64,000 nucleotides of DNA from Gammaproteobacteria bacterium (lineage in GTDB: Bacteria; Pseudomonadota; Gammaproteobacteria; Steroidobacterales; Steroidobacteraceae), in the NCBI GenBank assembly GCA_028870635.1, contig JAGWPE010000121.1, forward strand, positions 1-64,000. Direction: 5' to 3'. Positions 42,285 to 52,660 of the stretch are shown one piece after another. How positions within the stretch are numbered: position 1 is the stretch's first letter; each line of letters starts with the position of its first letter. The notes beneath the pieces are model-generated. The model saw only the letters and a program-made list of their open reading frames with translations. It was not told the DNA's origin and ran no database searches. Position numbers and translations under genes: made by a program.

Positions 42285-42859
42285 GACTGATGACTCTCAG
42301 GCTCGAGCCGGGCGCGCAGGAGCGCACGGGCGCGGTGCAGTTGCGCCTTGCAGGTGCCTTCGGCGACGCCGAGCATTTGCGCCGCCTCGGGATGCGAGTA
42401 CCCATAGATTCCGCAGAGCACGAGTGCATCTCGCGCGCCATCAGGCAGTGCGGCGACAGCCGCTTCGATCTCACGTACCTCGACCGGGGTATCAAGAGTC
42501 CACCTCCCCGGCGCGTCGGCCGGCTCCTCATCCGGGTCCGCAGGCAGTGGCGGCATATCGGCCCGCGCCGCGGCCTTGCGGCGCCGGCTCAGCACCACGT
42601 TTACCGCGATGCGGTGCAGCCAGGTGCCGAAGCTGCTCCGCGTCTCGAAGCGCTTCAGCGCCCGCCAGGCGTTGAGGAACGCCTCCTGGGCGCAATCTTC
42701 CGCGCCTGCCCGGTCCCGCGTCATCCGCAGGCACAGTCCGTACACGCTGCCAATGTGGTGGCGATACAGACGCTCGAACGCGCGCATATCCCCACCGGAA
42801 GCGCGCTGTACGAGCGCTGGCTCCCATTCGATCGACTCAATTGGCGCAGCCGAGACCAT
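42281..42859 (-). CDS. ECF RNA polymerase sigma factor (RpoE-like)
   Basis: This 192-residue sigma factor has region 2 (MRAFERLYRHHIGSVYGLCLRMTRDRAGAEDCAQEAFLNAW) and region 4 (AAVAALPDGARDALVLCGIYGYSHPEAAQMLGVAEGTCKAQLHRAR). I use ATG 42859, which has GGAG upstream; ATG 42877 would add six residues. GTCCAA lies just upstream of 42859 on the coding strand, reminiscent of an ECF -10 element, and would make the upstream ATG untranscribed. The operon is sigma, anti-sigma, DUF4097. Confidence 0.88.
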   Translation of the reverse strand: MVSAAPIESIEWEPALVQRASGGDMRAFERLYRHHIGSVYGLCLRMTRDRAGAEDCAQEAFLNAWRALKRFETRSSFGTWLHRIAVNVVLSRRRKAAARADMPPLPADPDEEPADAPGRWTLDTPVEVREIEAAVAALPDGARDALVLCGIYGYSHPEAAQMLGVAEGTCKAQLHRARALLRARLEPESHQS

Positions 42860-42931
42860 GCACTCCGTTGGACTCATTCGCAGGCGGAACCGTTTAAAGG
42901 CGCGTCGCAGTGCCCGCGGCCGCGCCGGCGT

Positions 42932-45760
42932 CTATTTCCGGGCAGCGGAGAGGAGCCCCGCCCGACCGCTGCTGAGGTCCGCGCCCGAGCGCACCCTCGG
43001 GTAGGCTACACCGGGGTTGAGGCCCTCCCAGTAGAGGCGCTCGATGAGCGGCGCCGGGTTCTCGTCCTCCTTGCCCCAGCGCATGCCCCGCGTCACCCTC
43101 GCCCAGTAGGCGGGGCTCCGCTTGAAGTGGAATGCCGCCGGGTCGGCCGGCGTCGTTCCGCCGGTGAATGCCGCGGCGAAGGGCGCCGGCTCTACCGCCC
43201 GATAAGTCCACTGCTTGCGCTCGAGGTCGAACACCGCGGACATCGGCCGTTGATAGGCATCGTAGATCGACAGATGCCCGATGCCGAGAATGTCCTCGAT
43301 CGTCGCGAGGACGTTTACGGTGGAATAGCGCTCGCTGACCACGGCGTGATGCCTGAGATAAGGACCCGCCAGGAAGCATACGCTGCGGTGCGCATCGACA
43401 TGATCGGCACCATCCTGGGCATCGTCCTCGATGACGATGATGAGCGTGGTGCCGGCATACGGGCTGTGAGCCACCGCCTCGACGAGCCGGCCGACGGCAT
43501 AGTCGTTGTCCGCGACCTGCGCCTCCGGCGTATCGAGCCCGTCGATCGACTCGGAGAAATCGCCGAGGTGATCGCGCATCAGCCGCACGAGGCTGAGCGC
43601 CGGCAGATTGCCGTGAGATACGTACCGCTCGAACTCGCGGCGCCACTCGGCTTCCCGGTAATAATCCGGGAATCTCGTGTCGAAGCCGCGGAAGTACGGG
43701 TCGGTGACTGGCGCGAGCTGGCGGTTCGCGGCAAAGGCGACGCGGATGCGGCTCGCATAGGGCAGCGCGACCAGAGGCGGCGAGTGGATCGGGTTGTCAT
43801 ACGGCTTCAGGTCCAGCATGAAGCCGTAGTTGCGCACGGGAAGTCCGGCCCGCATGGCCGCATCCCAGAGATAACCCTGCTGGTACTCGCCCTCGGGACC
43901 ATCGGGCGCGGCCACATCAGCGGTTCCGGGCAGAAGATCGGCGTCCTTCGGATAGCCCGGCTCCTCCTTCATCCTTCCGGAGAGCGACCCGATGGCGACA
44001 TCGGCGTCGCGATTGGTCCCCTCCCAGTCATACGAGAGACCGCGGTCGGCGTAGTTCACCGGCAGGTTCTTCGCACCCACATCGGATTCCATCGCCGATG
44101 TGCTCCACGGCCAGCCATTGCCGCTCACCTCGCCCGTGTCGTAGAAATTGTCGAGTGTCACGAAATCCAGCGCGAGCGCGTGCGCGTTGGGCGTGATCAG
44201 GCGGCCGAACTCGGCGAGGCGCGGATCTCCGTTGCCCACCGGCAAGTCGCCGAGAAGCTGATCGTAGGTCCGGTTCTCGCGCACGATGTAGATGATGTGC
44301 TTGATTCGCCGGTGCAGCGCGCTCATCAACCGCTGATCGTTCGCGTCTTCGCGCACATACAGGTGATCGTTGGCGGCGACCGTGCGGGTGAGCTCCGCCA
44401 GATCGTGCGCGGAAGGCGCGGGCAGCGAGAGGAAGCCCGCCTTGGACTGCTGCAGGACATATTGGTTGGATGCGGTACAGTGCGCGTGCCGCGCAGCGTC
44501 GTACTTGTTGTCCGCGCACCACCCGGCATTGGGTCCCGGGATGCTCTTGCCGTTGACGACATAGAGCATCCTCCCGTCGGCGCTCACGCTCACCGAATTC
44601 GGCCAGTACCCCGTGGGGATCAACCCGGCAACGCGCGGCGCACCCTTCCCGAGCGTGAGGATTGCGACGGCGTTCTCTCCGCCGTTGGTCACGTAGAGCC
44701 GGCTCTCATCGGGAGACAGCGCCAGACTGTTCGGATCGACGCCGTGGAAGTAAGCGCCCGGCGCCATCAATTCAGGCGGAGCGATGGTGCGGACAGTCTG
44801 CAGCACGCGATCACTCGCCGTGCCGATCACCGAGACGACATCGGCGTTGTCGCTGGCCACGTATAGCCGCGAGCCTGCGCGGTTCAGCACCATCCGGTTG
44901 GGATTTCCCTTCACCGGGATACGCGCGAGCACCGCAGGCGCAGGGGCCGCGAGATCGATGACATCGATCTCGCGGTCGCGCATGCTGGAGACATAGGCCT
45001 TACCGGTTCCCTTGACCGCCACCCAGTAGGGGTAGGTGCCGCCGGGACGGCCCCGACCCGGCTGCAGCGAGAGCTCCCTCGAACGGCCATCGGGCAGACC
45101 GCCGGAGAGCGTGACGATCGAGACGGAGTCGTTGTAGAAGTTCGCGGCGACCAGCTTCCTACCGTCGGCTGACAGCGCCAGTCCGGCAACCTCCGGTTTG
45201 GCCCCGAGTCCCTTGCCGGCGTGATGCCCGAGCCTGATGAGCGCGGCAGCGTCTTCGCGCCAGACGCCTCCCTTGCGCGCGAAAACGTGCACTGCATCGT
45301 CCACACCTCCGGAGACATAGAAGTGCCTGCCGTCCGGCGCGAAAGCGATTCCCATGTATGTGTTCGGCACCCGCAGTACCTGCCGGCGCTCGGGTCGGCC
45401 GTGCCGGATGTCGTAGACGAATACGTACTCTTGCGAGTCGGCCGGGATCTTGTTTCCCGAGCGGTCGAACAGCCGGTTATAGCCGCTCGTGAGGATGAGC
45501 AGCGTCCTGCCGTCGGGGCTGGTTACCGTCGTCACTGCCTGGCCGGCGAAGTAGCCCGGGAATGCACGCAGCCCGGGATTCAACCGCGAGAAGCTCGCTC
45601 CCGCCGCCGCGGTCGGCGTGAGCCTGATCCCGGACGGCGCGACGGACGGGTGAGTGGCGCGCGCAGCTGGCGTGGCGGCGCACGCCCACCGGATTGCCGC
45701 AACCGCCAGCGCCGCGGACAGGAAAAAAGGCAAACCTCGAAAGCATCTCCAGGACGGCAT
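42932..45760 (-). CDS. Exported YncE-like propeller fused to an alkaline-phosphatase-fold phosphoesterase
   Basis: This 942-residue secreted protein has a signal peptide, then a seven-blade YVTN/YncE-like propeller (about 60-450, repeats such as LALSPDESRLYVTNGG and VSVSADGRMLYVVNG), then a phosphoesterase domain (about 485-900). The phosphoesterase domain has IIYIVRENRTYDQLLGD, the metal/nucleophile motif of the PLC-like phosphoesterase family, and a later metal region VIEDDAQDGADHVDAHRS. It probably hydrolyses a phosphate ester outside the cytoplasm. It is monocistronic. Confidence 0.82.
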   Translation of the reverse strand: MPSWRCFRGLPFFLSAALAVAAIRWACAATPAARATHPSVAPSGIRLTPTAAAGASFSRLNPGLRAFPGYFAGQAVTTVTSPDGRTLLILTSGYNRLFDRSGNKIPADSQEYVFVYDIRHGRPERRQVLRVPNTYMGIAFAPDGRHFYVSGGVDDAVHVFARKGGVWREDAAALIRLGHHAGKGLGAKPEVAGLALSADGRKLVAANFYNDSVSIVTLSGGLPDGRSRELSLQPGRGRPGGTYPYWVAVKGTGKAYVSSMRDREIDVIDLAAPAPAVLARIPVKGNPNRMVLNRAGSRLYVASDNADVVSVIGTASDRVLQTVRTIAPPELMAPGAYFHGVDPNSLALSPDESRLYVTNGGENAVAILTLGKGAPRVAGLIPTGYWPNSVSVSADGRMLYVVNGKSIPGPNAGWCADNKYDAARHAHCTASNQYVLQQSKAGFLSLPAPSAHDLAELTRTVAANDHLYVREDANDQRLMSALHRRIKHIIYIVRENRTYDQLLGDLPVGNGDPRLAEFGRLITPNAHALALDFVTLDNFYDTGEVSGNGWPWSTSAMESDVGAKNLPVNYADRGLSYDWEGTNRDADVAIGSLSGRMKEEPGYPKDADLLPGTADVAAPDGPEGEYQQGYLWDAAMRAGLPVRNYGFMLDLKPYDNPIHSPPLVALPYASRIRVAFAANRQLAPVTDPYFRGFDTRFPDYYREAEWRREFERYVSHGNLPALSLVRLMRDHLGDFSESIDGLDTPEAQVADNDYAVGRLVEAVAHSPYAGTTLIIVIEDDAQDGADHVDAHRSVCFLAGPYLRHHAVVSERYSTVNVLATIEDILGIGHLSIYDAYQRPMSAVFDLERKQWTYRAVEPAPFAAAFTGGTTPADPAAFHFKRSPAYWARVTRGMRWGKEDENPAPLIERLYWEGLNPGVAYPRVRSGADLSSGRAGLLSAARK

Positions 45761-45928
45761 GCGGGAATCTCGCTCCGGACTCGGCAGTGGTTGCCGGCAG
45801 AGCCTACAGGTTTTCCCGCCCTGCGCGCTATGGCGAGCCCGCGCTGTAACGTGCGCGCAATCAGCCTGAAACCATGGCCGATCTACATCGGGTTGCGCCC
45901 CGTCGTCAGTGCGCCATCACTCCTTCCC

Positions 45929-47173
45929 TCACTTCCCCGCGGTTGGACACTTCGGCGCGCTACCCGCCGTCGTCTGCTTCCGCGGCTCGAGCTTCCAGTC
46001 GGCCGGGATCTCGAACTGATCCGATGGGATGCTCGCCGTGTCGATCGACGTCGTCTCGGTGGTGAGTGAGACGACCCGAACCAGAGGTCCGGATGCCGGC
46101 GCGGGCGCCTTCGAGCCATCCGAGGAAGACTGCGCGGTCATGGAGCTGGCCGCGGCACTGGCGGCAGGGTCTGCCGCCTCGTTCGCGGCACTGGACGCCG
46201 CCTCCCCGCCCGCCGAGTCGGCATGGATGGCGGAAGCTCCGCGATGAAACAGGCTCGACAAGCCGCCGGCGAGCGCGTTGGAGGCAATGTTGTGCATGCT
46301 GAACCGGCTGCTGCTGCTTGCTTGCTGCTCCTGTGCCTGCTTCGCCTTGCCGCAATGCGGGCCGCCGAACGCCATGTAGAAGGTCGTGCGCAGCGGATAA
46401 CCCTTGAGATCGGCCGCCCTGCTCTTCAGCTGCTTGAGCTGATCCGCGTACGGCGCCATGAATTGCGTGACCGTGCGCTGCAGCTGCGGGTTGTTCGGGT
46501 CCAGGCCCTGCGCCTGCAGATACTTTTTCAGGAAGGCATTCCGCCCCTCCGTTCCCGGAATCTCATCCGTGGTGAGCCAGGTGTCGAAAGCATAGTCGAC
46601 CTCGCACACATCTCCGGTCTGAGTGTCCGTGCAGGTCTGCGAAAGCACCACGCTCGTCTTGCGCGCATCGTGCCCGAGGATCGTGGCGTGCTCGTCGGTG
46701 GCGTTCACGTTGAGCACCGGGGAGCTCAACTGGCAGTGCGAGGTGTCCGGCGCCGAGGTCCGCGAGACGTTCTGCGACTGCGGCATCGGGCACTTCTTCA
46801 TCTCCTCCATCGCGGCCTCGAGCCGCTGCTGCGCCTCGGCGCGCTGCCCGGCCGTGGGGAACGGGGTCTCGGTGTAGAGCTTCTTCTTCGGCTGCAGCTG
46901 CCACTCGACCTGTTTGTCGAGGCGCACGATGCGTCCGCTCTCCACGTTGTGGCAGAAGAGCGAAAGGAATCCGTGGCAGGTCACGGTCGAATCGCTGCGC
47001 TGCTTGTCGGCGCTCGTGTGCTCCACCGAGTCGATGTCGATGTTGATTCCAGCCAGACTCATCGAAGTCTTCTGGCTGATGCTCACGTCGGCGCGCGCGG
47101 GCAGCACCGCAAGAGCCGCCGCGGCGGAGAGTGTCAGAGTGAGGGCGGTCCGGGCTCGGCTGCGCATGGTCAT
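45929..47173 (-). CDS. Exported hypothetical protein, 414 residues
   Basis: No family is recognised. There is a signal peptide (MTMRSRARTALTLTLSAAAALAVLPARA) and a mature N-terminal half with five or six cysteines (VTCHGFLSLFCHN, KKCPMP, SHCQLS, QTCTDTQTGDVCEVDY) that could form disulfides. A Ser/Ala-rich low-complexity stretch lies around 290-350, and a short conserved-looking tail (TTSIDTASIPSDQFEIPADWKL) follows. This tail and YTETPF resemble LolA-fold-like DUF4412 proteins, but weakly. It is monocistronic. 45761-45928 upstream of the neighbouring gene is featureless. Confidence 0.65.
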   Translation of the reverse strand: MTMRSRARTALTLTLSAAAALAVLPARADVSISQKTSMSLAGINIDIDSVEHTSADKQRSDSTVTCHGFLSLFCHNVESGRIVRLDKQVEWQLQPKKKLYTETPFPTAGQRAEAQQRLEAAMEEMKKCPMPQSQNVSRTSAPDTSHCQLSSPVLNVNATDEHATILGHDARKTSVVLSQTCTDTQTGDVCEVDYAFDTWLTTDEIPGTEGRNAFLKKYLQAQGLDPNNPQLQRTVTQFMAPYADQLKQLKSRAADLKGYPLRTTFYMAFGGPHCGKAKQAQEQQASSSSRFSMHNIASNALAGGLSSLFHRGASAIHADSAGGEAASSAANEAADPAASAAASSMTAQSSSDGSKAPAPASGPLVRVVSLTTETTSIDTASIPSDQFEIPADWKLEPRKQTTAGSAPKCPTAGK

Positions 47174-47327
47174 GTCGGCTCTCTCCCCTTTTTTCGGAAT
47201 GGGACGTCGCCTTTTGTAGCGGCCGAGTGTAATTCTCCGCCTTCGCCCCGCGCCTGTCGATGCCCGGCCGCGCCCCGCAGCGGCCGCTCTGCCGGAGAGA
47301 CTCAGGCCTTGGGTTCAGGCCTTGATT

Positions 47328-48323
47328 TCAGGCTACCCGGGCCAGGTACGCGAAATCCGCGCGCGCCGCATCCATCCGCGGCCCGGCGAACGGCGGCTCC
47401 TGCTCGACGTAGTAGTACCTCACTCCCGCCTCATAGGCGATCGGCAGGATGGTCTTCCAGTCGAGAGTGCCCGACCCGACGTCGGCCGGATCCATCCTGA
47501 ACGCGTTGTTGGGCACGGTGCTCGCCTTGAGGTCCTTGACGTGCATCAGCCGGAAACGGCGGCGGCGCGCCCGCAGCAGCGGAATCGGGTCGACCCCAGC
47601 GGCAGCGACCCAGCCGACGTCCATCTCGAACCAGACGGCATCGGGATCCGTGTTCTCGAGCAGCAGGTCGTATGCGGTCTTCGATCCGTGCGCGGAAAAC
47701 TCGGCGTTGTGGTTGTGGTAGGCCAATTTCAGCCCTTCGCGCTTCAAGGCGGCCCCCTTCTCGTTGAGCCGTGCGGCCGTGCGCCGCCAGTCATCGGCGG
47801 TCATCTCCCGGCCCGCGCGGCCGAGGAATTCCACGCCATCCTCTCCCTTGCGGGCGCGCAACCGGCGCGGAATCGGGAATATCGGCACCACGACGCAGCT
47901 GGCGCCGAGGCGATGCATGTCGGCCGCAAGCTCGCCCACATCCGCCGCGAGCGTCGGGCCGCCGCCCGCGTCCGGCTGCAGCGGCACGTGTGCGCTGGGG
48001 CACGTGAGCCCGGCTCTTTCGAGCGCCGCCCGAAACTCCGCCGCCGTGCGCTTCATGAAGCCGACGCTCTCCACCGTCCGATAGCCGATCTTCGCGACCC
48101 CCTGCAGTGTCCCGTCGAGGTCACGGTACGGTGCCTCCCCCAGCGTGTAGAGCTGCAGGCCGATCGGCAGGTCATGGCCGGCAAAGAAGCGGCGCGAGCG
48201 GGCTGGCGCAGGCAATCCGGCCGTCGCGGCCATGCAGCTCACCGCCGCTGCCGTGCCCAGGAATGCCCGCCGGCTGAGGGCAGGGGTCTCCCGCGACTCT
48301 AGGATCGGTGCTTTGTCCATCAT
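47328..48323 (-). CDS. Tat-exported sugar phosphate isomerase/epimerase-like TIM barrel
   Basis: This 331-residue protein has the Tat motif SRRAFLG (17-23) followed by a hydrophobic segment. The AP_endonuc_2/xylose-isomerase-like barrel has [25 protein letters not shown] and a final YYVEQE, giving Glu, Asp, His and Glu/Gln metal-ligand candidates. The start is one of two adjacent ATGs with GGAGGAG 4 nt upstream. Periplasmic members of this family are poorly known. No sugar genes flank it. The 154 bp between it and the 414-residue protein gene show nothing clear. Confidence 0.85.
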   Translation of the reverse strand: MMDKAPILESRETPALSRRAFLGTAAAVSCMAATAGLPAPARSRRFFAGHDLPIGLQLYTLGEAPYRDLDGTLQGVAKIGYRTVESVGFMKRTAAEFRAALERAGLTCPSAHVPLQPDAGGGPTLAADVGELAADMHRLGASCVVVPIFPIPRRLRARKGEDGVEFLGRAGREMTADDWRRTAARLNEKGAALKREGLKLAYHNHNAEFSAHGSKTAYDLLLENTDPDAVWFEMDVGWVAAAGVDPIPLLRARRRRFRLMHVKDLKASTVPNNAFRMDPADVGSGTLDWKTILPIAYEAGVRYYYVEQEPPFAGPRMDAARADFAYLARVA

Positions 48324-48423
48324 CGCGCTCCTCCGATTCGACTGGAGTCTGATTCTAATCCGCGGACTTGGCCGCGGCACTGCACCGGTAGTTCTCGCCG
48401 ATCCGCCGGCGTACGATGACCGC

Positions 48424-49341
48424 ATGAGCGTACTCCCCGACATCGAGCCCGCCTCGGCGCCCTGCCCTGCGACTCCACAACTGCTCACCGTGATCGACGC
48501 CCGCCCGCGCGACCTCGGCGGCTTCAGCGTCGGCCGCGTCCTGCCCTCGGCGGCCCGCAAGCTGATCGGCCCCTTCATCTTCTTCGATCACATGGGACCT
48601 GCGGCTTTTCCGCCCGGCCGCGGCATCGATGTGCGCCCTCATCCGCACATCGGCCTTGCCACGGTCACCTATCTGTTCGAGGGCGAGATCGTCCACCGTG
48701 ACAGTCTCGGCTCGCACCAGCCGATCCGGCCGGGCGATGTCAACTGGATGACTGCGGGGCGCGGCATCGCTCATTCCGAGCGCACCGGGCCGGAGCTGCG
48801 GCAGACGGGCTCGCGCCTGGACGGACTGCAGCTCTGGGTCGCGCTGCCGCTCAGGCACGAGGAGACCGATCCCCAGTTCCATCACCATCCCTCCCGCGAT
48901 CTCCCGGCCCTCGAGGTCGCCGGCACGCGCGTCCGCCTGCTCGCCGGCAGTGCCTTCGGTGAGACATCGCCCGTCAGGACGTTCTCGCCCCTCTTCTACG
49001 CCGATGCGGCGATGCCCGCGGGCAGCGAGCTGCCGGTTCCCGACGACCACGAGGAACGCGCCGCTTACGTCGTCAACGGCTCCATCGAATGCGGTAACGA
49101 GCGGGCTGAGCGTGGCCGGATGCTGGTATTCACGCCAGGGGCTCCCGCAACTCTGCGCGCCGTCAGCGATGCGCGCGTGGCGCTCATAGGGGGCGCACCG
49201 ATCGATGGCGAGCGCCACATCTTCTGGAATTTCGTCTCCAGCTCGCAGGCAAGAATCGAGCAAGCCAAGCTCGATTGGCGGGACGGCCGGTTCCCCAAAG
49301 TGCCCGGCGACGAGCGGGAGTTCATCCCGCTTCCGGACTGA
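48424..49341 (+). CDS. Pirin-family bicupin
   Basis: This 305-residue bicupin has the pirin metal site His73, His75 (RPHPHIG), His117 and Glu119 (GIAHSER), the residues that bind Fe in known pirins. Some bacterial pirins have quercetinase activity, others are redox sensors. The ATG at 48424 is divergent from the TIM-barrel gene by 100 bp. The 3' end overlaps the convergent MFS gene by 20 bp. Confidence 0.92.
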   Translation: MSVLPDIEPASAPCPATPQLLTVIDARPRDLGGFSVGRVLPSAARKLIGPFIFFDHMGPAAFPPGRGIDVRPHPHIGLATVTYLFEGEIVHRDSLGSHQPIRPGDVNWMTAGRGIAHSERTGPELRQTGSRLDGLQLWVALPLRHEETDPQFHHHPSRDLPALEVAGTRVRLLAGSAFGETSPVRTFSPLFYADAAMPAGSELPVPDDHEERAAYVVNGSIECGNERAERGRMLVFTPGAPATLRAVSDARVALIGGAPIDGERHIFWNFVSSSQARIEQAKLDWRDGRFPKVPGDEREFIPLPD

Positions 49342-50518
49342 GCTCGCCTTCGCGCGGCATCACATCGCGCATCCGATCGACGGTTCTCAGAGGCGGAAAG
49401 ATTCGCATCCAGACCGCGACCACGACGAGGGTTCCCACACCGCCCAGCACGACGGCAGGCACCGTTCCAATGAGCGCCGCGGTCACGCCGGACTCGAACC
49501 CACCGAGCTCGTTGGAGGCGCTGATGAAAAGCGTATTCACCGCGCTCACCCGCCCGCGCATCGCATCGGGCGTGGCGAACTGCACGAGCGCGGAGCGGAT
49601 GTACACGCTGATCTGATCCGCTGCGCCGGTGACGGCGAGGGCGGCAAGTGACAGGCCGAAACTCCTCGACACACCAAACACGATCGTGCCGATGCCGAAG
49701 ACGACGACGGAGGCGAACATGGCACGGCCCACGCCACGCTCGACCGGCCGGCGGGCGATATAAAGCGCCGTGACGGCCGCGCCCGCGGCCGGGGCGCTGC
49801 GCAGGAGGCCGAGACCTGTCGGGCCGGCGTGCAGGATGTCGCGGGCATAAACAGGCAGCAGCGACGCCGCGCCACCCAGAAGCACGGCGAAGAGATCGAG
49901 CGAGATCGCTCCGAAGACCACCGGGCGCGAGCGCACGAATTCGATGCCCTCGCGAACCCTTTCGAGGCGGCTCGCGCGTGCCGCGCCATCGGGCTCGAGG
50001 CGCCTGCCTTTGAGAAACGGCATTCCCCCGGCGCTCACGAGGGACGCCAGGAGTGCGCCGCCGTACGCGATGGCCGGCCCCAATGCGTACGCGAATCCTC
50101 CCAGCGCCGGGCCCGCGATGATCGCGAGCTGAGTGACGGACGAGCCCCAGGCAAGCGAACGCGGCAGCTTCTGCGGCGGCACGAGGAAGGGCAGGAGCGA
50201 CCGGCTGGCCGGTCCGGAAAAACCGCGCGCGGTGCCATAGAGCAGGATCACGGCGTAGAGGGGCCAGACGGAGGTCTGGTGGGTGAGGACGAACGCGAGC
50301 AGCAGGGCGCTCGAGGCCGCCTCGAGCAGGCTCGCCAGCGTGATGATGCGCCGCGGATCGAACCGGTCGGCCAGCTCGCCGGCAGGCAATGCGAGCAGGA
50401 ACATCGGCACGAACTCGATGAGACCCACGATCCCGAGCGCCAGCGGGCTGCGCGTCAGGTCATAGACCTGCCAGCCGACGCAAACCGACTGTACGAGCAC
50501 CGCGATCCGCGCCAGCAC
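49322..50518 (-). CDS. MFS transporter (EntS/MFS_3-like)
   Basis: This is a 398-residue carrier from GTG 50518, with about 12 membrane segments and the loop [13 protein letters not shown]. The upstream in-frame codons give NSVYRDSDLPLYLCIR, which reads like the usual cytoplasmic start of this family but has no ATG, GTG or TTG. An ATT at 50569, overlapping the stop of the preceding gene, could be the real start. It is the third gene after the BCAT and ornithine-cyclodeaminase-like genes, so it may export or import a related amino or keto compound. Confidence 0.82.
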   Translation of the reverse strand: MLARIAVLVQSVCVGWQVYDLTRSPLALGIVGLIEFVPMFLLALPAGELADRFDPRRIITLASLLEAASSALLLAFVLTHQTSVWPLYAVILLYGTARGFSGPASRSLLPFLVPPQKLPRSLAWGSSVTQLAIIAGPALGGFAYALGPAIAYGGALLASLVSAGGMPFLKGRRLEPDGAARASRLERVREGIEFVRSRPVVFGAISLDLFAVLLGGAASLLPVYARDILHAGPTGLGLLRSAPAAGAAVTALYIARRPVERGVGRAMFASVVVFGIGTIVFGVSRSFGLSLAALAVTGAADQISVYIRSALVQFATPDAMRGRVSAVNTLFISASNELGGFESGVTAALIGTVPAVVLGGVGTLVVVAVWMRIFPPLRTVDRMRDVMPREGELSPEAG

Positions 50519-50564
50519 ACGGATGCACAGATAGAGCGGAAGATCGCTGTCGCGGTAGACGCTG

Positions 50565-51545
50565 TTAATTGCCGCAGCCCGCCCGCGCGTGCAGATAACT
50601 CACCGCGGCAAGGTCCTGCACGATGTGGCCGAGCGACTTGTAGACGGTGATCTCCTCGGAGGAGCTGCGGCCGGGAACGCGGCCGAGCAGCACCTCGCCG
50701 ATCTCGGCGGCGAGGTGCCCATCGTCGATGAGTCCCGCCTCCCTGGCCAGGAGGAACTCGGAAGCCGCCGCCAGTGCCGAGCGCCGGCTGTCCACGATGT
50801 AGCGGCTCGCCTGGACCAGCGCATGGTCGATCTCCACCGGTCCCGCGTAGCTGGATCCGACGGCATTCACGTGAGTTCCCGCCCGCACCCACTCGCCAAA
50901 CAACACCGGAGTCCGCGATCCGGTCACCGTGCAGATGATGTCGGCACCGGCGGCCGCCTCACGGCCCTCGGCGACGGCCGTGACGGGGATTCCGACTTCG
51001 GCCTGCATCCGCTGCGCGAATCGGCCGGCCCGCTCCACGGAGCGTCCCCAGACGAGGATCCTCTCCAGCCGGCGGACGCGGGCGAGCGCCCGGATGTGCG
51101 CTGCCGCCTGCGCGCCGCAGCCGAATATCGCGAGCGTGCGCGCGTCCTGCCGGGCCAGCACATCGGTTGCAACGGCCGATGCGGCGGCGGTGCGGATCTC
51201 GGTCACCTCGCCCGCATCCGCGATACATGAAAGCTGCCCGCTCTCGCGCTCGAAGAGCACTACCACGCCGCGATGCGCGGCGCGGCCGGGCTGCGCCGGA
51301 TCGGCGAATACCGACAGGACCTTGGCTCCGAAGCCGTGCGGCGCGCAGAGCGTACCCGGCATGAGGCCGAAGAATTTCTCGGGAGCGATCTCCACGATGC
51401 TGCGCAGGGGCTGCGGCTTGCCGTCGGCGCTGAAGTCGGCCATGGCGTTGCGCACGGCCGCAATGCAGCCATCGTAGTCGAGCGCGGCCCGCACCTCGGC
51501 CGGACCATAGAAGCGAACGCCTCCCGAGGAGCCGGCCGCCGTCAC
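50565..51545 (-). CDS. Ornithine cyclodeaminase/mu-crystallin family protein
   Basis: This 326-residue NAD(P)-dependent enzyme has the Rossmann motif IFGCGAQAAAH (about 140) and the family segment GAKVLSVFADP near 75. Family members catalyse ornithine cyclodeamination, ketimine reduction or N-alkyl amino-acid formation. The GTG start overlaps the BCAT stop (GTGA). Next to an aminotransferase, a ketimine reductase or amino-acid dehydrogenase role is plausible. The substrate is not readable. Confidence 0.85.
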   Translation of the reverse strand: MTAAGSSGGVRFYGPAEVRAALDYDGCIAAVRNAMADFSADGKPQPLRSIVEIAPEKFFGLMPGTLCAPHGFGAKVLSVFADPAQPGRAAHRGVVVLFERESGQLSCIADAGEVTEIRTAAASAVATDVLARQDARTLAIFGCGAQAAAHIRALARVRRLERILVWGRSVERAGRFAQRMQAEVGIPVTAVAEGREAAAGADIICTVTGSRTPVLFGEWVRAGTHVNAVGSSYAGPVEIDHALVQASRYIVDSRRSALAAASEFLLAREAGLIDDGHLAAEIGEVLLGRVPGRSSSEEITVYKSLGHIVQDLAAVSYLHARAGCGN

Positions 51546-52564
51546 ACCCGCTGGATCCAGCCGTGCGTGTCTCGCGACTCGCCGCGCTGGATGGACACGA
51601 GCCGCTCGCGGAGCTTGCGCGTATGAGGCCCGACCTCACCGCTTCCGACCCGGTGCTCCTCACCATGGTGCACGAAGGTGCCGACACCCGCGAGCACCGC
51701 TGCAGTGCCGGAAAGCGCGGCCTCGCCGTCACGAGCCCACTCCAGCATCTCGGCGACGTCGAAGACCCGCTCCTCGACCCGGTAGCCGTCCTCCCGCGCC
51801 AGCGTCAGCACCGAGTCGCGGGTCACACCGTGAAGGAACGTCGAGTCGAGGCTGCGCGTGAGCACGCGCCCCTCGCCGAGCAGCAGGAAGTTGGAAGCGC
51901 CCGTCTCCTGCACCGAGCCGCCCGGACAGAACAACACCTGGTCGACGTTGTACTTGCGCCGCGCCTCGAGGGTCGGGCCGAGAGCCGCGGCGTAGTTGCC
52001 GCCGGTCTTCACCTTGCCGGTCTGCGAGGCGGTCCGCGCGTTGACGTCCTCGATGTAGATGCGCAGCGGCTTCATTCCCCCGGCGAAGTAGTCCCACACC
52101 GGGCTCGCGAGCACGATGAGAGTCGCCTCGGTGGCCGCGGCCCCGGCGGCGCCGATGTTGGGCGTGGTGCCGAAGAGGATCGGCCGCATGTAGAGCGCGC
52201 CCGGCGCCTGCGGCACCGCCTCACGGTTGCGGTCGATCGCGGTGCGGATCATCTCCTCGAGTTGCCGCGGATCGGGCTCCGGCAGCACGAGCGCCCGCGC
52301 GCTCTGGCGCATGCGCTCGATGTGACGGTCCATCCGGAACACGTTGATGCTGCCGTCGGCCCAGCGATAGGCCTTGAAGCCCTCGAAGCAGGTACTGGCA
52401 TAGTGCAGTACGTGCGCGGCCGGATGCAGCTCGATGGGCGCGCAAGGCTGGGCCTCGAAGCGCCCCCATTGTCCGTTCTGGAAGCGGGCCAGGGTCATCG
52501 TCGGCGCCAGCACGGTCCCAAACGCCGGGCGCGGCTCTTGCGAAGGCTTCGGCATGGTGTTCAT
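51542..52564 (-). CDS. ilvE: Branched-chain-type aminotransferase (class IV PLP)
   Basis: This 340-residue fold-type IV enzyme has PLP Lys186 in TGKVKTGGNYA, and FEGFKAYRWADG near 60 of the BCAT II type. It transfers amino groups between Leu/Ile/Val (or similar) and 2-oxoglutarate in the cytoplasm. ATG 52564 is used; the frame is open much further but overlaps the divergent phosphorylase. It is the first gene of an operon with the cyclodeaminase-like and MFS genes. That operon partner suggests a specialised rather than housekeeping role. Confidence 0.87.
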   Translation of the reverse strand: MNTMPKPSQEPRPAFGTVLAPTMTLARFQNGQWGRFEAQPCAPIELHPAAHVLHYASTCFEGFKAYRWADGSINVFRMDRHIERMRQSARALVLPEPDPRQLEEMIRTAIDRNREAVPQAPGALYMRPILFGTTPNIGAAGAAATEATLIVLASPVWDYFAGGMKPLRIYIEDVNARTASQTGKVKTGGNYAAALGPTLEARRKYNVDQVLFCPGGSVQETGASNFLLLGEGRVLTRSLDSTFLHGVTRDSVLTLAREDGYRVEERVFDVAEMLEWARDGEAALSGTAAVLAGVGTFVHHGEEHRVGSGEVGPHTRKLRERLVSIQRGESRDTHGWIQRV

Positions 52565-52660
52565 GCCCGCCAGTTTAAGCTGCGCGCGCTCGCGGCGCAT
52601 CGTTGTTGCACCCGTGCAACGAGCGCCCTCCCGGCAAGGTATGCGGCTAGGATAGCCGCC

